Below are positions 7,708-15,439 of a DNA stretch of 32,868 nucleotides, piece after piece. The DNA is from W0P33-017 sp963640395. GTDB lineage: Bacteria > Bacillota > Clostridia > Lachnospirales > Lachnospiraceae. Each line of letters opens with the position of its first letter. Positions within the stretch are counted from its first letter, which is position 1. Location of the stretch: positions 1 through 32,868 of the forward strand of contig CAVHZH010000014.1 in NCBI GenBank assembly GCA_963640395.1, read 5' to 3'. A program made the position numbers and the translations under genes. The notes under the pieces are model-generated. The model did no database searches, had not been told where the DNA came from, and worked only from the letters and a program-made list of their open reading frames with translations.

Positions 7708-7740
7708 AAGGAGCTTACCCTAGAGGGTAGGCTCCTTTAT
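7708..7740 (+). promoter_or_regulatory. leader hairpin (attenuator or terminator-like) before the P-II gene
   Basis: AAGGAGC-T-TACCC (7708-7720) pairs with GGGTA-G-GCTCCTT (7725-7737), thirteen pairs with one T-G, over the tetraloop TAGA. TTATTTGTTG follows, so it looks like an intrinsic terminator lying between the promoter and the gene. It could attenuate the operon or be a read-through terminator. No anti-terminator partner was found. Confidence 0.55.
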
Positions 7741-7761
7741 TTGTTGGAAAGGGGAATGTTT

Positions 7762-8115
7762 ATGAAAGAGTTAGTAATGATTATCCGACCGGAACGGTTA
7801 GAGGCAATGAAAGCGATCATTGATGAAGTGAATTGCGGAGGTATGACGATCTCAACCGTCATGGGCTGCGGCAGCCAGAAGGGATCCACTCCTGAAAGCG
7901 GTGTCAATGTGATCCGCGGCTTAAAGACAACGATCAATCTGCTTCCGAAGATTCAGGTAACTGTCGTTGTGGCAGACAAGGATGTAGAGCCGTTGATTTT
8001 GAAGGTTCGTGAGAAATGTGCGACAGATCATGTCGGAGATGGAAAGATCTTTATCAGAAATATTGAGGATGTTGTCAGAATCAGAACCGGTGAGAGAGGC
8101 AGCAAGGCAATTTAA
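7762..8115 (+). CDS. P-II family nitrogen regulatory protein with an atypical T-loop
   Basis: This 117-residue P-II-fold protein belongs to a family that senses ATP/ADP and 2-oxoglutarate and controls transporters or enzymes by inserting its T-loop. It begins MKELVMIIRPERLEAMKAII. The C-terminal signature VGDGKIFIRNIEDVVRIRTG is well conserved. The T-loop region between SQKG (38-41) and LLPK (60-63) is about five residues longer than in E. coli GlnB and has no tyrosine, so regulation by uridylylation at Tyr51 is not possible. GGAAAGGGG lies seven bases or so ahead of the ATG at 7762. The longer frame from 7663 would run through the promoter -10 box and the leader hairpin. potA follows after 26 bases, which suggests the transporter is its target (inference). 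Confidence 0.88.
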   Translation: MKELVMIIRPERLEAMKAIIDEVNCGGMTISTVMGCGSQKGSTPESGVNVIRGLKTTINLLPKIQVTVVVADKDVEPLILKVREKCATDHVGDGKIFIRNIEDVVRIRTGERGSKAI

Positions 8116-8141
8116 AACGAAGTATAAAGCGAGGTGATCTC

Positions 8142-9248
8142 ATGGGTTATATCGTTGAAATTAACGGAGTCAATAAAATATATGGAAAAAATCATGTCGT
8201 AAAGGATCTTGATCTGAAGGTAGAGGAAGGAGAATTCCTCACACTGCTCGGTTCCTCCGGCTGTGGAAAAACGACAACGCTTCGTATGGTGGCCGGATTT
8301 GAAGAACCGTCATCTGGAAGCATTCTCGTGGAGGGAGAGTCAATCGAGGAAAAGGAACCGTTTGAGCGAAATGTCAACACCGTTTTTCAGAGTTATGCGC
8401 TGTTTCCGCACATGACAATTTTCGACAATATCGCATACGGATTAAAGATCAAAAAGGTTCCGAAGGCAGAGATCAAAAGCAGAGTGACCGAGATGATGGA
8501 GCTCGTCCAGTTGGAGGGATTTGAAAAAAGATATCCGAGCCAGTTGTCTGGTGGTCAGAAGCAGAGAGTGGCGATCGCCAGAGCGCTGATCAACCGGCCG
8601 AAGGTGTTGCTGCTCGATGAGCCGCTCGGAGCGCTCGACCTTAAGCTCAGAAAGCAGATGCAGCTCGAGCTGAAGCGCCTGCAGAAGAAGCTGAACATTA
8701 CATTTATCTATGTCACGCACGATCAAGAGGAAGCGCTGACAATGAGCGACCGCATTGCGATCATGCATGACGGTATTCTCGATCAGCTCGGCACACCGAC
8801 AGAAATTTACGAGCAGCCGAAAACAAAATTTGTGGCGACCTTTATCGGTGAGACAAATATTTTCGATGGAGCGATCGCACAGATGGACGGAAACAAGGCA
8901 TTGGTCAATGTAGAGAACGGAACGATCGCCGGATGCGGTGAGGGCTTCCACGAGGGAGAGTATATTTCCGTATCTGTCCGTCCGGAAAAAATGAAGTTTT
9001 CCGATACGCCGGTGAAGGATTTTTCGATACAAGCAGTCGTCAAGGACTATATCTATGTCGGCTCGGTCATCAAATGCATTGTGCGTCTGTCAAATGGCAA
9101 TGAGTTAAAGATCGAGCGTCTGGCGGGCGAGGAGCTGCCGAAGCCGGGTGCGGTGATCTATCCGTACTGGAATCCGGAGGACGCAGTGCTGATCCATACG
9201 CAGTCGGATAAGATTTTTGAAGCGATCCAAAATATTACATTCAGTTAG
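8142..9248 (+). CDS. potA: spermidine/putrescine ABC transporter ATP-binding protein PotA
   Basis: This is a 368-residue ABC ATPase that powers polyamine import at the inner face of the membrane. The Walker A motif is GSSGCGKTT, the Q-loop lies near VFQSYALFPHM, the signature is LSGGQKQRVAIARAL, and Walker B is VLLLDEPLGALD followed by the switch histidine in YVTHDQEEAL. The C-terminal third is a TOBE-type regulatory domain (with ISVSVRPEKMKFSD), usual for PotA/CysA-like importers. The ribosome-binding site GAGGTGAT precedes the ATG. It lies between the P-II gene and potB in one transcription unit. Polyamine specificity rests on the whole potABCD set and the adjacent agmatine deiminase. Confidence 0.93.
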   Translation: MGYIVEINGVNKIYGKNHVVKDLDLKVEEGEFLTLLGSSGCGKTTTLRMVAGFEEPSSGSILVEGESIEEKEPFERNVNTVFQSYALFPHMTIFDNIAYGLKIKKVPKAEIKSRVTEMMELVQLEGFEKRYPSQLSGGQKQRVAIARALINRPKVLLLDEPLGALDLKLRKQMQLELKRLQKKLNITFIYVTHDQEEALTMSDRIAIMHDGILDQLGTPTEIYEQPKTKFVATFIGETNIFDGAIAQMDGNKALVNVENGTIAGCGEGFHEGEYISVSVRPEKMKFSDTPVKDFSIQAVVKDYIYVGSVIKCIVRLSNGNELKIERLAGEELPKPGAVIYPYWNPEDAVLIHTQSDKIFEAIQNITFS

Positions 9249-9262
9249 GAGGGGGCGGTCAT

Positions 9263-10141
9263 ATGGAAAAAGCGCACGCAAAGCATCAATGGCGGTCGAA
9301 TACATTGCCGGCGCTGCTCACGGTAGGACCGGTAACACTGGTACTCGTCCTGCTCGTTGCGATCCCTTTGATCTATGTAGTCGTCATGAGCTTCTGCTCG
9401 ATCGACCAGTATTATAATGTACAGATGCAGTTTACGCTTGATAACTATAAGCGTCTGGTCAGTACCAACTATTTAAAGATCTATGCACAGTCGATCATGA
9501 TCGCGTTTGTGACGACACTGTTTTGTATCCTGATCGGATATCCGTTTTCCTATATTATTGCCAGAACACACAGCAAGCGCAAAAAGCTGTTTTACATGCT
9601 GGTCATCATCCCGTTCTGGACCAATTCCCTGATCCGGATTTACGGATGGCGGACATTCTTAGGAACAAACGGATGGCTCAATACGGCATTGCAATTTCTG
9701 CATCTGACAAAGGAGCCGCTGGAGCTGTTGTATAAACAGGGAACAACGGTGCTCGGCATGGTCTACTGTCTGATCCCGTTTATGATCCTGCCGCTGTATA
9801 CAGCAATCGAAAAGCTGGACGGCAGCCTTTTGGAGGCATCGGCAGATCTCGGTGCCAAACCTGCGGTTACATTTGTGCGGGTGATCCTGCCGCTCACATC
9901 CAGTGGTATTTTTTCAGGAAGCATCATGGTATTTATTCCATGTCTCGGTTATTTCTTCGTATCCGATATTCTCGGCGGAGGTAATTCGGATGTGATCGGA
10001 AATCTGATCGAGCGTCAGTTCCAGAGCGGTAACAACTGGCCGCTTGGCGCAGCGCTCTCCATCATACTGATCGTGATCACGCTCATACTGGTGAAGCTGT
10101 ACCAGCGGATGGGCGGAGACATGGATAGTCTCGGCGTATAA
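9263..10141 (+). CDS. potB: polyamine ABC transporter permease PotB
   Basis: This is a 292-residue membrane permease with about six transmembrane segments, the first near LLTVGPVTLVLVLLVAIPLI. The EAA motif that docks the ATPase is visible as LEASADLGAKPAVTFVRVIL at about residues 193-212, followed by the usual Gly-rich segment. AGGAGGGGG stands just before the ATG, and only 14 bases separate it from potA. It would pair with PotC to form the membrane channel. Confidence 0.92.
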   Translation: MEKAHAKHQWRSNTLPALLTVGPVTLVLVLLVAIPLIYVVVMSFCSIDQYYNVQMQFTLDNYKRLVSTNYLKIYAQSIMIAFVTTLFCILIGYPFSYIIARTHSKRKKLFYMLVIIPFWTNSLIRIYGWRTFLGTNGWLNTALQFLHLTKEPLELLYKQGTTVLGMVYCLIPFMILPLYTAIEKLDGSLLEASADLGAKPAVTFVRVILPLTSSGIFSGSIMVFIPCLGYFFVSDILGGGNSDVIGNLIERQFQSGNNWPLGAALSIILIVITLILVKLYQRMGGDMDSLGV

Positions 10142-10168
10142 AATATTTAAAAAAAAGGATGTGATAGG

Positions 10169-10969
10169 ATGAGCAGAAACAGCAGAAAAAAGGCAAAAAA
10201 AGGGCTAAGCGTAGTCTTTTGCACACTGGTGTATATCTTCCTGTTTTTACCGATCTCTGTGATCGTTGTAAACTCCACAAATGCCACGACATCCAAGCCG
10301 TATCTTTCGTGGAAGGGATTTACGCTGGACTGGTATGTAAAGCTATTTGATAATACATCGCTTTTGCAGGCGTTTGGGAATACGATGGTGATCGCGGTGG
10401 TGAGCACGCTGCTCGCAACGATCATCGGCACGATCGGTGCAGTCGGTATTTACCGGTATCATTTCCGCGGAAAGAGCATCATCAACGGCTTGTTGTACAT
10501 TCCGGTCGTTATACCGGAGATCGTGCTTGGTATTTCGCTGCTGACGATCTTTTCAAAGGCAAATATCCCGCGCGGTATGCTGACCTTGATATTGGCGCAT
10601 GTGACATTTTCGGTTCCGTTTGTCATATTTAACGTCCGCGCAAGACTCAGCGGCTATGACAAGTCGATCGAGGAGGCGAGCATGGATCTCGGGGCGAACC
10701 GCTTGACGACATTCCTGCGTATTACCCTGCCGGTGCTTGCACCCGGTATCGCGGGCGGCGCATTGCTTGCATTTACACTGTCGATCGATGATGTAATTAT
10801 CAGCTATTTTGTAAACGGACAGACAAAGACTTATCCGCTCAAGGTTATGGAGAGTATAAAAAGCGGTGTTGCACCCGATGTCAATGCGTTGTCAACACTG
10901 ATTCTGATCGCGACGATTCTTTTGGTCGTATTGACACAGAGTGGTATTTTTTCAAAAAACAATTCGTAA
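10169..10969 (+). CDS. potC: polyamine ABC transporter permease PotC
   Basis: This is a 266-residue permease with about six transmembrane segments and a basic N-terminus (MSRNSRKKAKKG). The EAA loop reads EEASMDLGANRLTTFLRITL. The segment LLAFTLSIDDVIISYFVNGQ is strongly typical of PotC. AAAGGATGTGATAGG lies before the ATG. It is the second half of the channel with PotB, and its end lies 28 bases before the potD start. Confidence 0.92.
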   Translation: MSRNSRKKAKKGLSVVFCTLVYIFLFLPISVIVVNSTNATTSKPYLSWKGFTLDWYVKLFDNTSLLQAFGNTMVIAVVSTLLATIIGTIGAVGIYRYHFRGKSIINGLLYIPVVIPEIVLGISLLTIFSKANIPRGMLTLILAHVTFSVPFVIFNVRARLSGYDKSIEEASMDLGANRLTTFLRITLPVLAPGIAGGALLAFTLSIDDVIISYFVNGQTKTYPLKVMESIKSGVAPDVNALSTLILIATILLVVLTQSGIFSKNNS

Positions 10970-10997
10970 AAGCTTTGCTTCAAGGGAGGAATGGAAA

Positions 10998-12053
10998 ATG
11001 AAAAAGAAAATTGTGAGTATGGCATTAGCAGCAGTAATGGCAGGTTTCATGTTAGGTGGCTGCGGTTCTTCGACTGACACTGCATCCGCAGGTGAGTTAA
11101 ACATCTTTATATGGACAGAATATGTCTCACAGGATGCGATTGACGCCTTTGAGGAGGAAACCGGAATCAAGGTCAATGTATCTACTTATTCATCCAATGA
11201 GGATATGATCGCAAAAGTGAAATCAGAGTCCGAGGGAACTTATGATATTATCCAGCCGAGTGATTATGCGGTTGAACAGCTCGCCGGACAGGGCATGTTA
11301 GAGGAGCTCGATCAGGATAAGCTGACAAATATCGGAAATATCGGTGAATCTTATCTGAATCCGTCTTACGATCCGGGCAACGTTTATTCGATCCCTTATC
11401 AGGGTGGTGTGGCAGCGATTGCGGTCAATACATCCAAAGTAGATAAAGAGATCACAGGCTACGGTGATCTGTTTGATTCGTCATTGGATGGACAGCTCGT
11501 AGTGCTGGATGATTACCGTGCGGTGATCGGTATGACAGAGCGCAGCATGGGGCTGAGCATGAATGAGACTGATCCGGATACATTATCCGGTGTCGAGGAA
11601 AAGCTGCTCACCTTAAAGAACAATATCGCATTGTACGATTCAGACAGCCCGAAGTCTGCAATGATTTCCGGTGACTGCTCTGTCGGATATATGTGGAGTG
11701 CTGAGGTTGCACTGGCAATGGAAGAAAATCCGGATATCCAGATCGTATATCCGAGCGAGGGAGCCTATGTATTTATGGATAACTGGGCGATCCCCAAGGG
11801 AGCAAAGCACTACGATGAAGCCATGGAGTTTATCAACTATATGATGAGCGTCGATGCAGCCAAAATGAATATCGAGGAGTTCCCGTATCTGTCATCAAAC
11901 AGTGCAGCAGTAGAGGCAATGGGTGATGATTACAGCTCAAATATGGCAAAGAATCCTCCGGCAGAGGTCATCGCAGCAGGAGAATATGTATCAAATCTGG
12001 ATACCGATACACTGGCAATCTATGATGAGATGTGGACAAAGTTAAAAGAGTAA
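10998..12053 (+). CDS. potD: spermidine/putrescine-binding lipoprotein PotD
   Basis: This is a 351-residue extracellular solute-binding protein that delivers polyamine to PotBC. The start at 10998 gives a lipoprotein signal peptide, MKKKIVSMALAAVMAGFMLG followed by GC, with a lipobox whose Cys is acylated. GGGAGG lies upstream. The longer frame from 10941 overlaps potC and spoils the signal peptide. The mature part opens with ELNIFIWTEYVSQDAIDAFE and contains GGVAAIAVNTSKV and DNWAIPKGAKHYDEAMEFIN, typical of the PotD/PotF cluster of binding proteins. Whether it prefers spermidine, putrescine or agmatine cannot be read from sequence. The agmatine deiminase gene downstream makes agmatine a fair candidate. 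Confidence 0.92.
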   Translation: MKKKIVSMALAAVMAGFMLGGCGSSTDTASAGELNIFIWTEYVSQDAIDAFEEETGIKVNVSTYSSNEDMIAKVKSESEGTYDIIQPSDYAVEQLAGQGMLEELDQDKLTNIGNIGESYLNPSYDPGNVYSIPYQGGVAAIAVNTSKVDKEITGYGDLFDSSLDGQLVVLDDYRAVIGMTERSMGLSMNETDPDTLSGVEEKLLTLKNNIALYDSDSPKSAMISGDCSVGYMWSAEVALAMEENPDIQIVYPSEGAYVFMDNWAIPKGAKHYDEAMEFINYMMSVDAAKMNIEEFPYLSSNSAAVEAMGDDYSSNMAKNPPAEVIAAGEYVSNLDTDTLAIYDEMWTKLKE

Positions 12054-12090
12054 TCGCGAAAACAATATAAATAGGAAAGGAGCCGGGCAC

Positions 12091-13197
12091 ATGGCAAAAC
12101 GGATCATTGGCAGTACACCATCAAAGGATGGCTATTATATGCCGGCAGAATATGAACCACAGGAAAAAATATGGATGATCTGGCCAAAGCGCCCGGACAA
12201 CTGGCGAGATCAGGCGCGTCCCGCGCAACGGGCATATGCAGATGTGGCAACAGCGATCAGCCGTTTTACACCTGTGACAATGCTCGCATCGGCAGACACG
12301 TATGAGTCCTGCCGGGCGATGCTGCCGGAGCAGATCCGCGTGGTAGAAATGTCGTCCGATGACGCGTGGTGCAGAGACTGCGGACCGACCTTTCTCGTGA
12401 ATGGTCATGGCGGTCTGCGTGCCTGTGACTGGCGGTTTAATGCATGGGGCGGTACGGTAGACGGTCTGTACGCCTCATGGGAACAGGATGATGCGGTTGC
12501 ACAAAAAATCTGTGAACTGGAAGACGTTGATTATTACAGTCTGGATGGTTTTGTGCTGGAGGGCGGTTCCTTTCATGTAGACGGCGAGGGCACGGTGCTC
12601 ACGACCGAGATGTGCCTGCTGAGCAAAGGCAGGAATCCGCATTTGAGCAAGCAGGAGATCGAGCAGTATCTGTTAGATTATCTCGGATGCAAAAAGGTAC
12701 TCTGGCTGACGGATGGGATCGACCCGGATGAGACAAACGGGCATGTGGATGATGTCGCCTGCTTTATCCGTCCCGGAGAGGTCGCGTGCATTGATGTGGA
12801 GGATAAGGACAGCCCGTTTTATGAGGCGGCGCAGTCGGCACAGCGGATACTTGCGCAGGCAACAGATGCAAAGGGAAGAAAGCTCAAGGTACATAAGCTG
12901 TGCATGACCGCACAGCCGGTGCGCTTGCAGGGTGCAGAGACGATCGTGCAGACATCGGGATCTGCAAAGCGTGAAAATGGTGATCTATGTATCGCCTCCT
13001 ACCTGAATTTCCTCATCACAAACCACGGCGTGATCGTTCCGCAGTATGACGATGAAAATGATGCACTGGCATTGGAACAGATCCGGCAGATGTTACCGGA
13101 GCGGGAAGTCATCGGTGTGCATACGCGGGAGATCGTATACGGCGGTGGAAACATCCACTGTATCACACAGCAGCAGCCGGATGTTGGTAGTAGATAA
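12091..13197 (+). CDS. aguA: agmatine deiminase AguA
   Basis: This 368-residue guanidine-group-modifying enzyme converts agmatine to N-carbamoylputrescine and ammonia. Family motifs are MPAEYEPQEKIWMIWP at the N-terminus, DDAWCRDCGPTFLVN, LEGGSFHVDGEGT, NGHVDDVACFI and YGGGNIHCITQQQP. The nucleophile is Cys357, the same number as in the Enterococcus faecalis enzyme. AGGAAAGGAG precedes the ATG. It is the last gene before a strong terminator and follows potD by 37 bases, so uptake and deimination are probably co-expressed. No putrescine carbamoyltransferase, carbamate kinase or AguB gene is present in the window, so the fate of N-carbamoylputrescine is not visible here. Confidence 0.94.
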   Translation: MAKRIIGSTPSKDGYYMPAEYEPQEKIWMIWPKRPDNWRDQARPAQRAYADVATAISRFTPVTMLASADTYESCRAMLPEQIRVVEMSSDDAWCRDCGPTFLVNGHGGLRACDWRFNAWGGTVDGLYASWEQDDAVAQKICELEDVDYYSLDGFVLEGGSFHVDGEGTVLTTEMCLLSKGRNPHLSKQEIEQYLLDYLGCKKVLWLTDGIDPDETNGHVDDVACFIRPGEVACIDVEDKDSPFYEAAQSAQRILAQATDAKGRKLKVHKLCMTAQPVRLQGAETIVQTSGSAKRENGDLCIASYLNFLITNHGVIVPQYDDENDALALEQIRQMLPEREVIGVHTREIVYGGGNIHCITQQQPDVGSR

Positions 13198-13215
13198 TCA
13201 GCATTTCTTAAGGTT

Positions 13216-13249
13216 AAAAGAGAAGTCAAAGTGAAGACTTCTCTTTTTT
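13216..13249 (+). terminator. intrinsic terminator after aguA
   Basis: AAAAGAGAAGTC (13216-13227) pairs with GACTTCTCTTTT (13236-13247) over an eight-base loop, ending in a run of six T. It closes the nitrogen/polyamine cluster. Confidence 0.9.
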
Positions 13250-13321
13250 CTACGCTTCCGCTATTGTCTGACAACAGCCAAAATATTCCTATAAATTCTA
13301 ACACAATATTACAGAAAAGTA

Positions 13322-13330
13322 TGGTAATAT
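13322..13330 (+). promoter_or_regulatory. possible extended -10 promoter for the pyrH operon
   Basis: TGGTAATAT (TG-n-TAATAT) lies about 40 bases before pyrH and just after the aguA terminator. No clear -35 box accompanies it, so this is a positional guess. Confidence 0.3.
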
Positions 13331-13372
13331 GTAAGTATCAATGAAAGAAAACGATCAGGGGGGATAGACTGG

Positions 13373-14068
13373 ATGAAACGAATCCTACTTAAACTGAGCG
13401 GAGAGGCAATCTCCGGAAATAAAGGCTTTGGCTTTGATGAGGCGACGGTAATCGGAGTCGCAAAGCAGGTAAAACAGATTGTAGATAACGGCGTAGAGGT
13501 CGGTATCGTGATCGGTGGAGGCAATTTCTGGCGGGGACGCACGAGCAATACGATTGACCGCACAAAGGCGGATCAGATCGGCATGTTAGCGACTGTCATG
13601 AATTGTATTTATGTCTCCGAGATTTTCCGTTCGGAGGGTATGATGACAAATGTGCTGACACCGTTTGAGTGCGGCAGCTTCACCAAGCTTTTCTCAAAGG
13701 ATCGTGCCAATAAATACTTCGCAAAGGGAATGGTCGTTTTCTTTGCCGGAGGAACCGGACATCCGTATTTTTCTACGGATACGGGAACGACGCTGCGCGC
13801 GATCGAGATCGAGGCGGACGGCATTTATCTTGCAAAAGCGATCGACGGCGTCTATGACAGCGATCCGAAGGTGAACCCGGATGCGAAAAAGTACGATACG
13901 ATTTCCATCGAGGAGGTCATCGAGAAAAAGCTGGCAGTGGTAGATATGACGGCATCTGTGATGTGTATGGAGAATCATATGCCGATGTATGTATTTGCAC
14001 TGAATGAGGAAAATAGTATTGTAAATGCAGTGAGCGGTCAGTTCAACGGAACTGTTGTGACAGTCTGA
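13373..14068 (+). CDS. pyrH: UMP kinase
   Basis: This is a 231-residue amino-acid-kinase-family enzyme that phosphorylates UMP to UDP in pyrimidine nucleotide synthesis. It opens with MKRILLKLSGEAISGN, the nucleotide-binding lysine and glycine region, followed by VIGGGNFWRGR for the phosphate loop, and DRTKADQIGMLATVMN, typical of PyrH. The DSDPKVNPDAKKYD segment is the usual ATP-site loop. GGGGGGAT stands upstream of the ATG. It is the first gene of the conserved pyrH-frr-uppS-cdsA-dxr-rseP-ispG-polC order. Confidence 0.96.
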   Translation: MKRILLKLSGEAISGNKGFGFDEATVIGVAKQVKQIVDNGVEVGIVIGGGNFWRGRTSNTIDRTKADQIGMLATVMNCIYVSEIFRSEGMMTNVLTPFECGSFTKLFSKDRANKYFAKGMVVFFAGGTGHPYFSTDTGTTLRAIEIEADGIYLAKAIDGVYDSDPKVNPDAKKYDTISIEEVIEKKLAVVDMTASVMCMENHMPMYVFALNEENSIVNAVSGQFNGTVVTV

Positions 14069-14091
14069 AAATTAAGAGGAGGATATTTCCT

Positions 14092-14646
14092 ATGGATGAG
14101 AGATTACAGGTATACGAAGATAAGATGAACAAGACGATGAACAATCTTGGAGAGGAATATGGCGGCATCCGTGCCGGTCGTGCCAACCCGCATGTGCTGG
14201 ATAAGCTGCGTGTAGATTATTACGGCACACCGACACCGATTCAGCAGGTGGCGAACGTGAATGTGCCGGAGCCCCGCATGATCCAGATCCAGCCGTGGGA
14301 GGCTTCTATGGTCAGAGAGATCGAAAAGGCGATCCTTACCTCAGATCTGGGTATCAATCCGACCAACGATGGCAAGGTCATCCGTCTGGTATTCCCGGAG
14401 CTGACCGAGGAGCGCCGTAAGGAGCTTGCGAAGGATGTCAAGAAAAAGGGCGAGAATGCCAAGGTTGCGATCCGTAACATCCGTCGTGACGGTAATGATG
14501 CATTTAAGAAGCTCGCAAAGAGTGAGGACATCTCAGAGGATGAGATCAAGGATCTTGAAGATGCACTGCAGAAGCTCACAGATAAGTATATTGCAAATGT
14601 GGACAAAGCTGTTGAGGAAAAGACAAAAGAGATTCTTACCGTATAA
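14092..14646 (+). CDS. frr: ribosome recycling factor
   Basis: This 184-residue factor splits the post-termination ribosome together with EF-G. It shows the conserved GGIRAGRANPHVLDKLRVDYYG and MIQIQPWEASMVREIEKAI, and the C-terminal stretch with RRKELAKDVKKKGENAKVAI and RNIRRDGNDAFKKL. Its length equals the family norm. AGAGGAGG lies before the ATG. A terminator-like hairpin follows before uppS. Confidence 0.97.
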   Translation: MDERLQVYEDKMNKTMNNLGEEYGGIRAGRANPHVLDKLRVDYYGTPTPIQQVANVNVPEPRMIQIQPWEASMVREIEKAILTSDLGINPTNDGKVIRLVFPELTEERRKELAKDVKKKGENAKVAIRNIRRDGNDAFKKLAKSEDISEDEIKDLEDALQKLTDKYIANVDKAVEEKTKEILTV

Positions 14647-14662
14647 TCAAACGGAACAGAAA

Positions 14663-14693
14663 ATGGGGCTTGCATTTGCAATGCCTCATTTTT
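14663..14693 (+). terminator. terminator-like hairpin between frr and uppS
   Basis: ATGGGGC-TTGC pairs with GCAA-(T)-GCCTCAT around loop ATTT, with one bulged T and one G-T pair. Five T end at 14693. It probably reduces rather than stops read-through, since the genes belong to one conserved operon. Confidence 0.5.
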
Positions 14694-14727
14694 CGCATCA
14701 TTGGAAAATACGACAGGGGGAAAGAAA

Positions 14728-15435
14728 ATGAGTGTTCCACAGCATATAGCGATCATTATGGATGGCAATGGAAGATGGGCGAAAAAGCGGGGACTTCCGC
14801 GCAACGCAGGTCATACGGCAGGAGCAAAGAATGTGGAGAATATCTGTCTGGCAGCAAAAAAGCTGGGTGTAAAATACCTGACGCTGTACGCGTTTTCGAC
14901 AGAGAACTGGTCGCGACCGGCAAGTGAAGTAAAGGCACTGATGAAGCTGCTGGCGGGGTATCTCGATAAATGTGTGCAGACCGCACATGAAAATAAAATG
15001 CATATCCGTGTGATCGGTGACATCAGCCGCCTGGATGCCAAGTTTCAAAAGCAGATCGTAGAGGCAGAGCGGATCTCGGCGGTTTATGATGACCTCAACC
15101 TCACGATTGCGATCAATTACGGAAGCCGTGACGAGATGCTGCGCGCGATGCGTTCGGTCAGCATGGATGTCCGGGATGGACGGCTGTCACCGGAGGAGCT
15201 GACGGGGGAGCTGTTTGACAGCTATCTGGATACAAAGGAGCTGCCGGATCCGGATCTTTTGATCCGCACGAGCGGGGAACAGCGTTTGTCCAACTATCTG
15301 CTGTGGCAGTTGGCATACAGCGAGTTTTATTTCACGGATGTTCCGTGGCCTGACTTTAATGAAAAGGAATTAAAAAAAGCGATCGATACCTATGAAAACA
15401 GGGATCGTCGTTATGGGGGCATCAAGGAGGAGTGA
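14728..15435 (+). CDS. uppS: undecaprenyl diphosphate synthase (isoprenyl transferase)
   Basis: This is a 235-residue cis-prenyltransferase that makes the C55 carrier lipid for peptidoglycan. The catalytic segment HIAIIMDGNGRWAKKRG carries Asp12. LYAFSTENWSRP and RTSGEQRLSNYLLWQLAYSE are the other family signatures. I start at 14728 (MSVPQH), which has GGGGGAAAG directly upstream. The frame from 14701 would begin inside the preceding hairpin region. It is followed after 4 bases by cdsA, so translation is probably coupled. Confidence 0.95.
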   Translation: MSVPQHIAIIMDGNGRWAKKRGLPRNAGHTAGAKNVENICLAAKKLGVKYLTLYAFSTENWSRPASEVKALMKLLAGYLDKCVQTAHENKMHIRVIGDISRLDAKFQKQIVEAERISAVYDDLNLTIAINYGSRDEMLRAMRSVSMDVRDGRLSPEELTGELFDSYLDTKELPDPDLLIRTSGEQRLSNYLLWQLAYSEFYFTDVPWPDFNEKELKKAIDTYENRDRRYGGIKEE

Positions 15436-15439
15436 GTTT

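Noticed and set aside
7663..7761. N-terminal extension of the P-II protein
   Set aside because: The longer frame overlaps the -10 box and leader hairpin, while P-II similarity begins at 7762 with a good ribosome-binding site.
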